From Halichoerus grypus (lineage: Eukaryota > Chordata > Mammalia > Carnivora > Phocidae): a DNA stretch of 64,000 nt. Below the pieces are notes generated by a model, which did no database searches, was not told the DNA's origin, and saw nothing but the letters and a program-made list of their open reading frames with translations. A program made the translations under genes and the position numbers. Shown here piece by piece: positions 53,040 to 63,768 of the stretch; position 1 is the stretch's first letter; each line of letters starts with the position of its first letter. The stretch covers positions 150,828,762 through 150,892,761 of the forward strand of contig NC_135718.1 in the NCBI RefSeq assembly GCF_964656455.1, written 5' to 3'.

Positions 53040-53455
53040 AGCTGTCACTTCTGAGATTAGGTGACAGAAGTTTGTGTCTTCCATCTCCGTGTCTCTCTCT
53101 CCCCCTCCCCCAGCTCCTTTTGCCAGGAGCTGGGTATTGTGTTGTGAGCTAAAGGCTTCGAGACAAGGAGCCAGGGAGACTGCCAGCCCAAACCCAGCAA
53201 GGACCTGAGGTCTCCGTCGACGGTTGATGAGGACTTGAGGCTGCCGAGAGCCCCCGGTGAGACTGGCAGTGCTTGCCCGGGGAGGTTGGCAACCCTGCCC
53301 ACGCCTTGACGGGCACTTTGTGAGAGACCCGGACCCAGGGGCACCAGCTATGCTGTGCCTGGACTGCTCATCCGCAGAGACTGTGAGATGATAAACGCTT
53401 ATTTTAAGCTGCTAAGTTCTGTAACTTGTTACCTAGCAATGGATTACAAGTAGCA
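53040..53455 (+). mobile_element. MaLR-type LTR upstream of LY9
   Basis: TGTTGTGAGCTAAAGGCTTC, GACTGTGAGATGATAAACGC, TTTTAAGCTGCTAAGTTCTG resemble the 3' half of an MLT1-like LTR. It starts about 240 bp upstream of the LY9 start codon, antisense to LY9. Confidence 0.65.
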
Positions 53456-53654
53456 TGGTCCGATGCATTCACTGTTCTGCTCAAGCCAGTTTGCACTGGC
53501 TTCATGTCACACACGACCAAGAGGCTTTTAACTGGGAGGAAGGAAGCGCCGTCAAAGCTGCCTTGAGGATGGATGTGGCCGGGGCAGCTGTGCACTTGGC
53601 CGGTTGGGGGACAGCATCATTCCCTTTATCTTGTTGTGGGAAACTGACTTTTTT

Positions 53655-53778
53655 TCTGAATAGGCTTCATGCCCAGTGTGGAGCCCAATGTGGGGCTCTA
53701 ACTCACAACGCTGAGATCAAGACCTGAACCGAGATCAAGTGTCGCACGCTTAACCGACTGAGCCACCCAGGTGCCCCG
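53655..53778 (-). mobile_element. Old tRNA-derived SINE fragment (antisense)
   Basis: GACTGAGCCACCCAGGTGCCCC end. Flanks GAAACTGACTTTTTT and GAACTGACTTTTTT form a decayed TSD. Confidence 0.85.
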
Positions 53779-53929
53779 GGAACTGACTTTTTTAATAGTT
53801 GATGTAGAGTGGCTGGTTAAACTGTAACTTGGTGTCTTGAGATTCAGATTATATGTTTAGGCTGTAGCAGGAGAGGACTTGGAAAGAAAACTTCAGGAAA
53901 GTGGAGTGGGTGGTTTTGGGTGATATTCA

Positions 53930-54094
53930 GTGAGTGTGTGTCAGGTGCTAGACCCTCCCCTAACACCTGATACGCACGGACGCATTTAGTCCACACAACA
54001 GCTTTATGAGATAGGTATTTTTATCACCCCCATTTTATAGATGAGGAAGCCAAGGTACAGAGAGGCTAAGGGGCTTATTTTGAGTTTTATAAAT
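53930..54094 (-). mobile_element. MIR element (antisense)
   Basis: CAGCTTTATGAGATAGGTAT, CATTTTATAGATGAGGAAGC. A SINE inserted at its end. Confidence 0.75.
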
Positions 54095-54111
54095 AAGAAT
54101 TTGAGCCCAGG

Positions 54112-54295
54112 GTGCCTGGGTGGCTCAGTTGTTAAGCGTCTGCCTTCGGCTCAGGTCATGATCCCAGGGTCCTGGGATTGAGCCCCGCATCGGGCTCCCG
54201 CGGGAGGCCTACTTCTCCCTCTCCCACTCCCCCTGCTTGTGTTCCCTCTCTCGCTGTGTCTCTGTCAAATAAATAAAATCTTAAAAAAAAAAAAA
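54112..54295 (+). mobile_element. Carnivore SINE with 17-bp TSD
   Basis: AAGAATTTGAGCCCAGG at 54095-54111 and 54296-54312, perfect. Confidence 0.97.
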
Positions 54296-54574
54296 AAGAA
54301 TTTGAGCCCAGGACCTCTGGGAGGAAGGAGGGAGAGAGGGGACAATGAGGATGGCAGGCATCTCCCATCAGAGGTCATCTTCAGAGTCTGGTCACAACCT
54401 GGCACCCGTGCAAGCCTGAGAGTGAGGACCTCCTTAAATTTGGTGTGGCAGGCTCCTCTCTTGCGTCCCGCTAGTCCTGGCCCTGTGGCTAGAGCATGGC
54501 TGCCTAGAGCGAATTGCGGGACACGTGGCTGGGAGCAGTTTCCACAGCCCAGATAAAGGGTTTTATAACCCAGG

Positions 54575-54965
54575 TGCCATGGACTCAAAGTTTGTGTGTC
54601 TCCCCCCTGGCCCCCGCACCACCCAAATTCATATGTTGAAGTCTTATCTCCAAGGGGATAGTGTGAGGAGGTGGGGCCTTTGGGAGGTGATTGGGTCATG
54701 AGCGTAGATCAGGAACAGAATTGGGGTCTTTATGAAAGCGACGCCAGAGTGCTCCTCCGCCCCTCTTGCCATGTGAGGTGACAGTGCCAAGACACGGGCT
54801 ATGAAGCAGGAGGTGGGGCCTCACCAGACACTGAATCTGCTGGTGCCTCGACCCCGTGACTTCCACGCGGCTGTCAGAACTGTCAGAAGTCAAGTTCTGC
54901 TATTTATAAGCTGCCCAGTCTCTGGTATTGCTGTTAGGGCAGCGTGAACTCACCAAGACTTCAGA
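54575..54965 (+). mobile_element. MaLR-like ancient repeat
   Basis: CAAATTCATATGTTGAAGTC, GGGCCTTTGGGAGGTGATTG, TTATAAGCTGCCCAGTCTCT. Probably an MLT1-type LTR. The family is uncertain. Confidence 0.6.
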
Positions 54966-54995
54966 CTAGAGGCAAAGAGCATCTAGCGGGTGTTT

Positions 54996-55131
54996 TTTTT
55001 TTTTTTAATTTAAATTCAGTTAGCCAACATATAGTACACCATTAGTTTCCGATGTAGTGTTCAATAATTTATCAGTTGCATATAACACACAGAGCTCATC
55101 ACATCACGTGCGTCCCCTTAATGCCCATCTC
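54996..55131 (-). mobile_element. Short L1 3' end (antisense)
   Basis: T-run, then CAGTTAGCCAACATATAGTA. Flanks CATCTAGCGGGTGTTTTT and CATCTAGCAGGTATTTTT form a decayed TSD. Confidence 0.8.
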
Positions 55132-55359
55132 CCATCTAGCAGGTATTTTTAAGCAGGGGTGCAGTGTTATTCAAGGACCCGTTTGGAAGCTTATTCCAGC
55201 AGCAGAGGGGAGGGCATGGAAGCGATGGGACTGTGATAAGAGGACAGGTAGGAGGGTGTTAAGGAGCCCAGGTAAGAGCACGAGAGCAGTCACACTCTGG
55301 TGGGAGGAGAGGACAAAGGTGGGAGACGGTTCGAAGATACCGATGATAATAAAAATCAT

Positions 55360-55490
55360 TGCTAACATTTATTGAGTAATGACTATGAGTGACGCTTGGC
55401 GCTTTACATATGTTTTATTTTAATCCTTAAGCCAACCTTATTTGGTTGGTGCTCTTATTGCCCTCATTTTAGAGATGAAGAAACTGAAGG
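55360..55490 (-). mobile_element. MIR element (antisense)
   Basis: AACATTTATTGAGTAATGAC, CTTTACATATGTTTTATTTT, AGAGATGAAGAAACTGAAGG. Confidence 0.75.
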
Positions 55491-56303
55491 TAAACGTCAC
55501 TGGAATAACCCTGGTAGTGGTGAACACAGGTGGACAGTCTTGTGATACATAGAATCCAATTGAAGTATTAGCATTTACGTACAGTAAAAAACCTAAAAGA
55601 ATATGAATTTTGATATAATGCAGTTGGCAAATGGGTCCTGGACTCAGCCAGTCTTTGTCTTCACACAGTGAAGGCTAATATTCTCATTGAGCCGTGGATG
55701 AAAAGGCATCTCGTGCTGGGAATCAGGGAGGAGGCAAATTGAGTTTGGCATTTCCAGTTTCTCCGTGTCCTTGGTCCAGGTCAGCAAATGTGAGCAAATG
55801 ACTGGAAAATTTCTGGAATTCCTTCTGCTGTCCCGGGAGTCCAGCCAGGCACCAGCACGTTCACCAGAATCACCCATCTACTGGGCATTGCCCCCAGGCA
55901 GCATCAGATCCCAGCCTGGGCTTTGATTTGGATCCTACAGCTACTGTCCCAAGTTCCGCTGCATAAATTCACCACCAGCCCCTAACCAGCCCTTCATTAA
56001 CTTTGCAATTAAGATGACTCTGCGTTTTACACAACTGTATTTTTTTGACTTCACTTTTAATATTATGTGGGGGTTTTAACGTGTTTATACTCCTGCAGAT
56101 TGGAAGAATATGAAAAGAATACAGAATTTTGGCAAGCTTAAAGCTTTTTACACCTAAGTGGAAAGATAGTTAAATATCTTAAGAAGTAAAAGAAATGCAG
56201 CATCAAATCAAGTGCTATAGTTACAGTAAAGCGAAGAAAGAATTTGGTGATATCACAGCGTGGCAAGTTGAATTGAGGGACATGGGCTATGAGACCAGCC
56301 TTT

Positions 56304-56523
56304 TTATTTTTTAGATTTATTTGTTTATTAGAGAGAGAAAGAGCGCTTGCACACACACGCACACACTCGAGCAAGTGGGGGGGAGGAGCAGAGGGAGAGA
56401 ATCTTCAAGCAGACTCCCTACTGAGCGCAGAGACCAAAGGAGCTCCATCCCACAACCATGAGATCATGACCTGAGCTGAAACCAAGAGTTGGATGCTTAA
56501 CGGACTGAGCCACCCAGGCACCT
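56304..56523 (-). mobile_element. Older carnivore SINE (antisense)
   Basis: TSD GAGACCAGCCTTTT at about 56,290-56,303 and 56,524-56,537. GA- and CA-rich middle. Confidence 0.92.
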
Positions 56524-56869
56524 GAGACCAGCCTTTTAGAGGACGTCAACAAAGCAGGTAAAGAGACCTGGGTAGGTACCAACAGTTGATGTCTCAGTGA
56601 TGTTTCGTTAAGCAACCTTAAGCAGTCGTTAAGCAACCTTAGTTGATGGGGCAGGTGCCCCAGAAAATAGCTGGAGTAGAGATGACATAAATGTGTCCTT
56701 TATGAATCTTTCAGTCGTGGAAAGATAAGGAATTCAGAGTAGGCATGTTCAAGGTATCAGTTAGTACTTTTTGTTTACATATATGTATTATTTGAGACAT
56801 CTAGCTTATTAAAGTAATCGTTTGTGGTTCTGATTTGAACTATGTATTTGAATAATTGATTTGCATTTG

Positions 56870-57035
56870 TGATTTTATTTTATTTTAATTAATAAATTTT
56901 TACTGAAGTACAGTTGGCACACAATGTTACATGAGTTTTGGGCGTACAACATCATGATTGGACATGTCTATACATTATGTTCACCGTACATGCGGCCACC
57001 TGTCACCGCACAGCACTATTACAGTTGAATCTAAG
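56870..57035 (-). repeat. Old L1 3'-end-like sequence (antisense)
   Basis: TTTTACTGAAGTACAGTTGG and CACAATGTTACATGAGTTTT. A diverged LINE tail. Confidence 0.6.
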
Positions 57036-57139
57036 TCTATATGAAGTATTTGAAGACAACTTAAGAATTACCCTACATATAAGCTTAGTGTACTAGATTT
57101 ACAAGCCTTCTTTAAATATATGGGGAATCTTATTTATTG

Positions 57140-57310
57140 ATTCAAGTACTTTATCCAAGGTGAGTGGGGGGGTGGGGGAAACAGGTGATGGGGATGAAGC
57201 TGTGCACCTGTTGTGATGAGCACAGGGTGATGCATGAAGTGCTGAATGACAATACTCTGCACCCGAAACTAACATAATCCTGTATGTTAACTCTCCTGGA
57301 ATAAAAATAA
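57140..57310 (+). mobile_element. L1 3' end fragment
   Basis: TGTTGTGATGAGCACAGGGT, CTGTATGTTAACTCTCCTGG: L1 3' UTR end in sense orientation. Confidence 0.75.
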
Positions 57311-57623
57311 TAGTACTAAAAATATATTTATATCTTAAAAAAAGAAAAACAAGCAGAAGAGCTATATCATAAAATCTGTTTTCAACTCTGAGAAAAAAGA
57401 AATTAAAAGGAACCTAAATAAATTACATTCAATAGTGAGATTTAAAGGCCTTAAAGAAATCAATTCATAAATTTGTAAAGTGAGTCAAATATTACCAATA
57501 GCCACCCAAAAGGAGGTTAAGGGCTGCCAGATTTATAAATGGAATATGATTTATAAGCTGAACTGCCCTTAAGGCTGGCCAAGGTTTTTAATTTTTTTTT
57601 TTTGTAAATTGAATATGAATTCT

Positions 57624-57820
57624 TTTTTTAATAAAGATCTCATTTATTTATTTGACAGAGAAAGACACAGTGAGAGAGGGAACACTAGCAGGGGGAGTGG
57701 AAGAGGGGAAAGCAGGCTTCCCGCGGAGCAGGGAGCCGGATGCGGGGCTCGATCCCAGGATCCTGGGATCATGATCTGAGCCAAAGGCAGACGCTTAAGG
57801 ACGGAGCCACCCAGGCGCCC
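57624..57820 (-). mobile_element. Carnivore SINE (antisense)
   Basis: TSD GAATATGAATTCT(T) at 57611-57623 and 57821-57834. Confidence 0.95.
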
Positions 57821-58670
57821 GAATATGAATTCTTAAAGGCAATATAGTCTAGGGATAATTTTTTAATGCACAAAAACCATCTTCAAGGAAATAAATAGTA
57901 ATGGGGAAGTCTTATTGCCTGGGAAGTAGTTTGCTGAGATCATAAGTAAGCAGCAGAGGCATGATACAAGTCAGAAAGCTTCATATCCACCCCACTGTAC
58001 CCAACCCTGAGGCTAAACCATCCTGCATTACTTTGCCTTTCCATCAACATGGTTTTCTTTCCTACTAGCCTGTGAGCAACATGGTTGCAGAGACTTCCTT
58101 TCATCTCTGCACGCCTAGGCCCCAGGCTTGTATGTATGGCGAATAGATGAGCGAGGAGAACTCAGTGAGAGTAGTATTCAGAAGTCCAGGAGAGCGTTGG
58201 TGGTATAGTGGGAGCAAAGCTGCCTTCCAAAAGTCCAGGAGAGGAGAGAATTTCAAACAGGGAGGGTCTCAGTGTCAAATTTAACTGGTGGTCCTATAAG
58301 ATAAAGACCAAAGGGTCTATAGGCTGTGACCAAAGGGAGGTGATTGGTAACCTTCTTAAAAGCAAGTGTATTCTCTTCAATCTTTTTGGGGCACCTGACC
58401 TCCATGCACCGAATGCCAGGGAGATGCTTGTCAAAATCTGAGAAGTAAGGGGCCTGACAGGAGACACTAGTCACAATGACATCCTCATGGAGATGTCAAC
58501 AGTCTGCATGGCCCAGCAAAGCCATGGGGACTATTTGGTGTAGAAAAGAGGGGAAGGGGGCGCCACCCCTGTGCTTCCCGTTTCTCTCCCTCTACCCTTA
58601 GATTAGGACTTTCATGCAACTCCTTCAATCATACCACCAAAAGTGCAAAATAGCAAAATATCTGACCTAG

Positions 58671-58863
58671 TCGGGGTGCCTGGGTGGCTCAGTCGTTAAG
58701 CGTCTGCCTTCGGCTCAGGTCATGATCTCAGGGTCCTGGGATCGAGCCCCGCATGGGGCTGCCTGCTCCGCGGGAAGCCTGCTTCTCCCTCTCCCACCCC
58801 CTGCTTGTGTTCCCTCTCTCGCTGTGTCTCTCTCTGTCAAATAAATAAATAAAATCTAAAAAA
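58671..58863 (+). mobile_element. Carnivore SINE
   Basis: A 14-bp TSD, AAAATATCTGACCT, at 58655-58668 and 58864-58877. Confidence 0.95.
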
Positions 58864-59605
58864 AAAATATCTGACCTGGTCATTCGTGGTTGGAGGTAGA
58901 GGTGGTTCCTAAGGTCTTGTCCCCTGGATTCTTCCAGCCTTGTGTCTGTGCTAAAGAAGCTACCGCCAGAAGCCTGTGCCTTCTGCCTTTCTGTCCTTGA
59001 GCCACTCTGGGCTCGCTCTTCTCTGCCTGCTGACTCAGTGTCTGCCCACGCACTCAGCAAGCATGGAGGTGCCAAGCCCCTACTGTGTGCTGACCCTGAG
59101 CAAGTCACTGGGAATTGAAGGGTGAGAAAGGAAGGCTAGGGTGAGGTAGGTGAGGCAGGTGGCAGAGACTGGGACAATCCAGGAAGCAGATTTGCAGGGG
59201 CCAATTTACAGGGCTGAGAAATCCTAGGGGGGTTTTTGGGGAGACTCTAGAAACAGTCTGCGGTGACTGGAGTCCAAGATGGGAGACGTGGTGACACGGC
59301 ACAAGGCCAAGGTTGGCAAGAAGCAAGAGAACAGGAAAAGCCTCGTCCCCCAGGACTGCGAGCCTGACTTTACCTTGTAGGGGATGGGGGACCCCCGAAG
59401 GGTTTAAAGCATGGCTGTGACATTGTCAGGTTTGGCTTTGAAATAGTTCCCCTGGCCTTTCTCATATGTCCCCTCATTTCTACATCTTTTGACTCTAAAG
59501 CGACATGTGATTATTGTGGTGAACTCTGAAAAGAGGAAATGTTTGTGGGCTGAGATTTACACATTCCCCGTGGGCCTGAGGCAGGTCAGTCTGCGGGTGA
59601 CAATT

Positions 59606-59654
59606 ATGGCTCTTTCTCTACCGGTGTCCTTGCTCGTGCTTGGTCTTTTCACGG
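59606..59654 (+). CDS. SLAM-like gene exon 1: signal peptide
   Basis: 16 codons plus one base. The hydrophobic core VSLLVLGLF is a good secretion leader, and the donor GGTAAGTC is strong. The ATG context (CAATTATGG) has G at +4. The frame joins the downstream V-set exon exactly, which is the main reason to believe it. Confidence 0.7.
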
Positions 59655-60309
59655 GTAAGTCTATCCCTGCCGCTACCTCCCAGGCACCTCTACCTGCCTG
59701 CACATTTCTGGGAGCCAGGCCTGTGCGTGTGTGCGTGTGCGTGTGCGCGTTGCACGTGCTACCATCTCAGACCATGCAGGCCCATACTGTGTCCTTGTCA
59801 CTCTCACATTTCTTCTGCTAATGATTCACAGGGAGCCCCGGGCATCCCCACACAGGCTGATGGTGGAGGCATGAGATTGAGGACCTGCCCCATCTGCATC
59901 TTGCCGTTTCAATCATGATCCTCTAACGTCTCTTTGCCGCTCCTCCCTCTCCCGCCAGCCCCCGGGAGTGATCTTTCATCCTGAATTGGGCTTTCTGTGT
60001 CCCATAAATGACCTCAGTAGGGGATGGCACTTAGCAGCTGTTTCTGTCCCTCTAGATTCTTACTGCTTTCTCCTGTCCCCGACGACCTGAGTGGTGGCAA
60101 GAGACAGGCTTGGGAACTGGAGTCAGGGGAACGAAGGGTTTGAGAAATCTGCATGAGGGGCCGGGCTCTGATCTTGCTCTCCAGAGTTTCAAGCTTTCGC
60201 TTTCATTCTCCTTCAGGGGAAAACCAGCGTGTGTGATTACAAAGATCACCTGCCTCAGGACTGTCCCCTTGGGGGTCCCCTAAGCCTGCTGATGAATCCC
60301 TTGGTACAT

Positions 60310-60875
60310 TTAAAACTTGGCAGTGAAGGGAAGGAAAAATTCTTCTCCACCCTCAAGGTCTCCTACCTGAACTAAGAACTAAATTTATGTGAGACAGATG
60401 AACAGGAGGAAAAAAACCCCAAAGTTTTACAACGTGTGCATGGAAGCCCAATAATGAAATTGAGGCCTAAAAAAATGACCGAGGAAGCAGTTTTTGTACT
60501 TTTTAAACAAAGAGACAATAAATCTGTGAGGAATTGACAGGACAAAGAAAACTTAACTTTGGGAGCTTCAATTAGTAGGGAGTTCTAAACAGACTTTGGG
60601 CTGGGGGAGTGAATTAGTTAAAAAAAAAAGGTAACAAGGGTTGTTTGTAAGTGTTCTCGGCTCTAAATTTCCCACCTCTGGTGAACAGGATACTCTTTAC
60701 CTCCTGGTCCAGCCAGGCTGCCTTTCACACGGGAGATTTGTTTCCTGCTTTCAGGGGACAGAGGAGGGTCTGAGTGTCCTTGTGCTCACTGGCTCTTAGG
60801 TAACTTATTTAAATAATCAATATGCCCAAGTGGCCCATCTTGGGGTGGCCTGCCCTTGGCCCCTATCACAGTTTA
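60310..60875 (-). repeat. Old LTR-like repeat, copy 2 (reverse orientation)
   Basis: Read in reverse it gives GGCCACCCCAAGATGGGCCA then CTTGGGCATA, close to AGGCTGCTCCAAGGTGAGCC then ACTTGGGCAT at 50.63 kb. Same family as copy 1, opposite strand. Unnamed. Confidence 0.5.
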
Positions 60876-61451
60876 TAAAGAACCTTTACTTAAGTTAAAA
60901 AAAAACAAACAAAATACCTCTGATCCCTGCATCAGACTTGTGATATAGATAAGGCAGACAGGATTACACACATTTTATGGATGACGGACGGAGGCTCAGG
61001 GAGACTAGGTGACATCTTCTGGTGCCTGGCTGGTAATCCGCCTGGCCGGCTGTGGGAACGCAGCGGCACCGTGGAAACTCAGAGAACAGTGTCCTTGGCC
61101 AAGGCAGCAGAACCGGTGTGGAGATTCCGGCAGGGTCCCCCTCACCCCCTTTCCTTCCCCGCACAGAGCAAGCTCATCTGCGAACTTGTCTCTCTCCATG
61201 GCGTCCAGGCCAGGCCCTCGGTGGTCCCTGCCCACAGGGGCATCTCCCGGGCATATGGCCAAATAAAGGGTAAGACAGGTCCTGCCTTAAAAAATGTTCA
61301 CAGTTCTTCAGTTCAGTTCTGGAAACATCTACTGGGGCTCTTGTGTGCCAGGTCATGTGCTGGGTGTGTGGTGGGAAGGGGGGTCAGCAGGTCCCGGGGA
61401 AGAATTAAATACGATGAAAGCCCATTGCTGGCCGCACAGCGTCGCTAACAG

Positions 61452-61660
61452 AGGACCAGCTTTGGGGTCCGGTGAACTTGGATCTTCACGTGGACTCTGC
61501 TGCTTCCGAGCTGGTGACTTTGGGCAAGTTTCTTAAGCTCTTTGTGTCTCATGATCTTTATCTTTTAAGTGGGAAGAAACCCACCTTACAAGTTTGTTGG
61601 GAAGTTAGATAAATGATGTGTTTACCCTACTTGGCGCGGTGTCTGGCATTTGGAATTCGT
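61452..61660 (+). mobile_element. MIR element
   Basis: GAGCTGGTGACTTTGGGCAA, GTTTCTTAAGCTCTTTGTGT, GCGGTGTCTGGCATTTGGAA. Confidence 0.75.
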
Positions 61661-62619
61661 GTCCTGACCAGATCCCTCTGTGTCTCCCCTCACTTGAATC
61701 CAGAATCAGGATTCGGACCACGAAGTTCCACACACGTCCACGGCAGCTAACCCTGAGCCTAACGCACCGGCCTGCCCTCCTCACTCAGATATTAATTCCC
61801 TTCCATCTTCTCCCCTTCGTGAGCTTGTGAGCCATGCGGAAAGACACGCACACAGCATCTGTATGAATCGGGGTGAAGTAAATGCTTAAAACCAAATAAG
61901 CACAGGCTGGAGGAAACCGGGGTGGGGGGGGCTTGGCTGGACCAGGAGCAGGGAGCCCAGCGCGGGAGCAGCGCTTGAATTAGCCCGATGAGCTACTGCG
62001 CTGGAGGGTTCAGGGAGGGGCCCCGCGGTTCAGTTGCGGTGGGGTCCTCAGCTGGATTTCAGGCCCTGGGCCCAGTGTGGGGCGAGGAGGGCGCAGCTGA
62101 GGCCGACACCTTCCGCCTCGGTATGCTTCCTCCGGCACGCACGATGCTCCAGAAGAAGTGGACGCCAGGCTCTCGAGTGCATTCTGCGGTGGGTGCACAG
62201 GACGCCCGCCTGCCCCCAGCTTGGGGTGCCTGCTCCCACAGGACAGCAACCCCTCTCCCACCCCTCGTCCCCACAGCTACTGTCACAGGACTTCTCGGGT
62301 CAACTTTTGACAAAGAGACTCACCACCTGGCCTGCAAACTGTGATGCGGCTGGCGCTTCTGCATCCCACTCTGAGTCAGGACGCAGATCCTTCCCTGAGC
62401 CAGGCAGCCTTTTCTTTCTAAACCGCCGTGCGGCACCTGGGTCAGTTTCAGACTTTCTGTTTCCTGGGACGGCGTGTCAGTGTTGCAAATATACTCCAAC
62501 GGTCACGCTCTTGAGCCCTGGTCTTTCTGCATTTCTCGACCAGGGTGCTGGCTAGTTTTGGTGAGGATGCAAACAAGGTGCAGTCACCAAGTTGTCCCGG
62601 CGCCATCAAGAATCTTTAT

Positions 62620-62795
62620 AACACCAACAGTGAGGCACTTACTTGCATTATCTCATTTAACCCTCACAAAATCCTGGAAGATGGCACTCCCTGCTTCACA
62701 GGTGAGAAAGCCAGGACTCAGAGAGCATAAGGCACCTCCCAAGGTCACAGAGCTGGTACTTAGCAAGGGTTTGAACTCGAGCAGTCTGATGGGTG
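62620..62795 (-). mobile_element. MIR element (antisense)
   Basis: GCATTATCTCATTTAACCCT, CTTCACAGGTGAGAAAGCCA, CCAAGGTCACAGAGCTGGTA. Confidence 0.8.
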
Positions 62796-63214
62796 CCCTG
62801 GTGCTTATGCTCTTCTCCCAAGTAGCCTGGTACTGAATGACTGTCCCCTGACTACCCTTCAACTTGCTTGGCCAGCCCAGCACTAGCCTTCCTTCTAGAA
62901 AGATGTTCCCAGAACCCAGGCGGAGCCTCAGAGCTGGCTTCTGTTCAGCCGTGTCTGAACAAGCAATGATGGGGATGCTACAAGGTGGTTTCTGCTGCGG
63001 TGGGGCTGGGCTAAGTGAGTTCTGATCCTATTGCCTGGATCAGCAAGAGGGTGGTTCAGAGTAACAGCAGAGATTGTCCCCCCAGGCACCTCCCGAGAAT
63101 TTTCCTTTCTCTCCATTCCACTCAGCATCTGCAACCCTAGCACAGCATCCGTTAATTATTGTATTATATGTGAATTAGTTAATGTAAATGCTGAAGAAGA
63201 CCACTTCGGCATAA

Positions 63215-63370
63215 AGGGAAGGGGCTGACTTGTGTTCCTGTTCTACCACCAACTAGCTATGTGGTCTGGAGCAAGCCACCTAATTTCTTTGGGTCTCTGT
63301 TTTCTCATCTATAAAATGGGAATAATAATTACTTACCTGAACTCTCTCAGGCCTGTTGTGAGCCTCTGGC
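63215..63370 (+). mobile_element. MIR element
   Basis: CCACCAACTAGCTATGTGGT, CTCATCTATAAAATGGGAAT. It ends about 45 bp before the V-set acceptor. Confidence 0.8.
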
Positions 63371-63413
63371 TTAGTCAGGCTGCCCCTGAGGCTTCTGATC
63401 TGTGTCTCTGCAG

Positions 63414-63768
63414 GGACAGGTGTTTCCGGAGAGGACCCAGACCCTGTGATGGTAACTGGGACCCTCGGGGGGTCTGTCACTCTGCCCCTGCAGCTGCAGG
63501 CCGGGGAACCGGTGGAGAGCATCTCTTGGATATCCTGGTCCATCTCCATGGCCAGAGCCATTGTAACCTGGGCAGAAAGAAGCAGGAGGGCCAGACACCT
63601 TTTATGAGGCGGAGACCCGGTACCGAGGTCGTGTGAATGTGGTGGGCCCAGGCCACTCCCTGCAGATCAGCAACCTGAGCTGGAAGGATGCGGGGCCTTA
63701 CCGAGCCCACATGAACCTGAGGAGCTCCCGCATCACCCGCACCCGGGAGTACCAGCTGCTAGTCTATG
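63414..63768 (+). pseudogene. SLAM-like gene exon 2: V-set Ig, +1 frame error
   Basis: Two halves of one V-set domain lie in adjacent frames. The A'-C' part is in the exon-1 frame to TGA at 63,604. The D-G part is in the frame that exits at the donor in phase 1. No cysteine is present, as in other SLAM V domains. Both splice sites and the F-strand DAGPYRA signature are intact, so decay is recent or slight. Confidence 0.75.

Larger units (their letters stand above)
52803..59605. other. Intergenic region, head-to-head LY9 / SLAM-like promoter interval
   Basis: About 6.8 kb between the divergent start codons. It contains two LTR-like sequences, several SINEs, MIR and L1 tails, and unique sequence at 57,830-58,670 and 58,880-59,600. 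LY9 transcription must start just above 52,802 and no TATA box is evident there. Just before 59,606 there is a GAGGAAATG that could serve an ETS factor, which is speculative. Confidence 0.6.
59655..63413 (+). other. Intron 1 of the SLAM-like gene
   Basis: 3.8 kb with no SINEC copy, unusual for this window. It holds an old LTR-like repeat (60.3-60.9 kb), MIR copies and a CpG-richer stretch at about 61,960-62,340. Many overlapping open frames at 61-62.5 kb reflect GC content. None resembles a SLAM exon. Confidence 0.55.
59606..63768 (+). pseudogene. SLAM-family receptor gene, first two exons; V-set exon frame-broken
   Basis: Exon 1 (59606-59654) starts ATG and encodes MALSLPVSLLVLGLFTG, a hydrophobic signal peptide, with donor G|GTAAGT in phase 1. 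Exon 2 (63414-63768) has acceptor TCTCTGCAG and donor G|GTGAGT, and continues in phase: GTGVSGEDPDPVMVTGTLG, GSVTLPLQLQAG, SISWISWSISMARAIVTWAE. It then hits TGA at 63604 in that frame. The rest of the V domain (VNVVGPGHSLQISNLSWKD, AGPYRAHMN, YQLLVYG) is in another frame. Exon 2 is 355 nt, one more than a multiple that keeps phase 1-1, so one base was gained (or two lost), between about 63,575 and 63,600. The text is closest to the LY9/SLAMF6/CD84 group. It sits where human has only a gap between LY9 and SLAMF7, and on the opposite strand from LY9. Later exons lie outside. A sequencing error or a polymorphic null allele is possible. Confidence 0.75.

Noticed and set aside
60964..62836. Cluster of overlapping open frames at 61-62.8 kb
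   Set aside because: Overlap on both strands follows GC content, and part is MIR. No leader, Ig or membrane pattern.
59606..63768. Calling the + strand SLAM-like gene SLAMF7, CD84 or SLAMF6
   Set aside because: The text is not that of human SLAMF7, and SLAMF7 should share LY9's orientation. Two exons are too little to choose among the LY9/SLAMF6/CD84 group.
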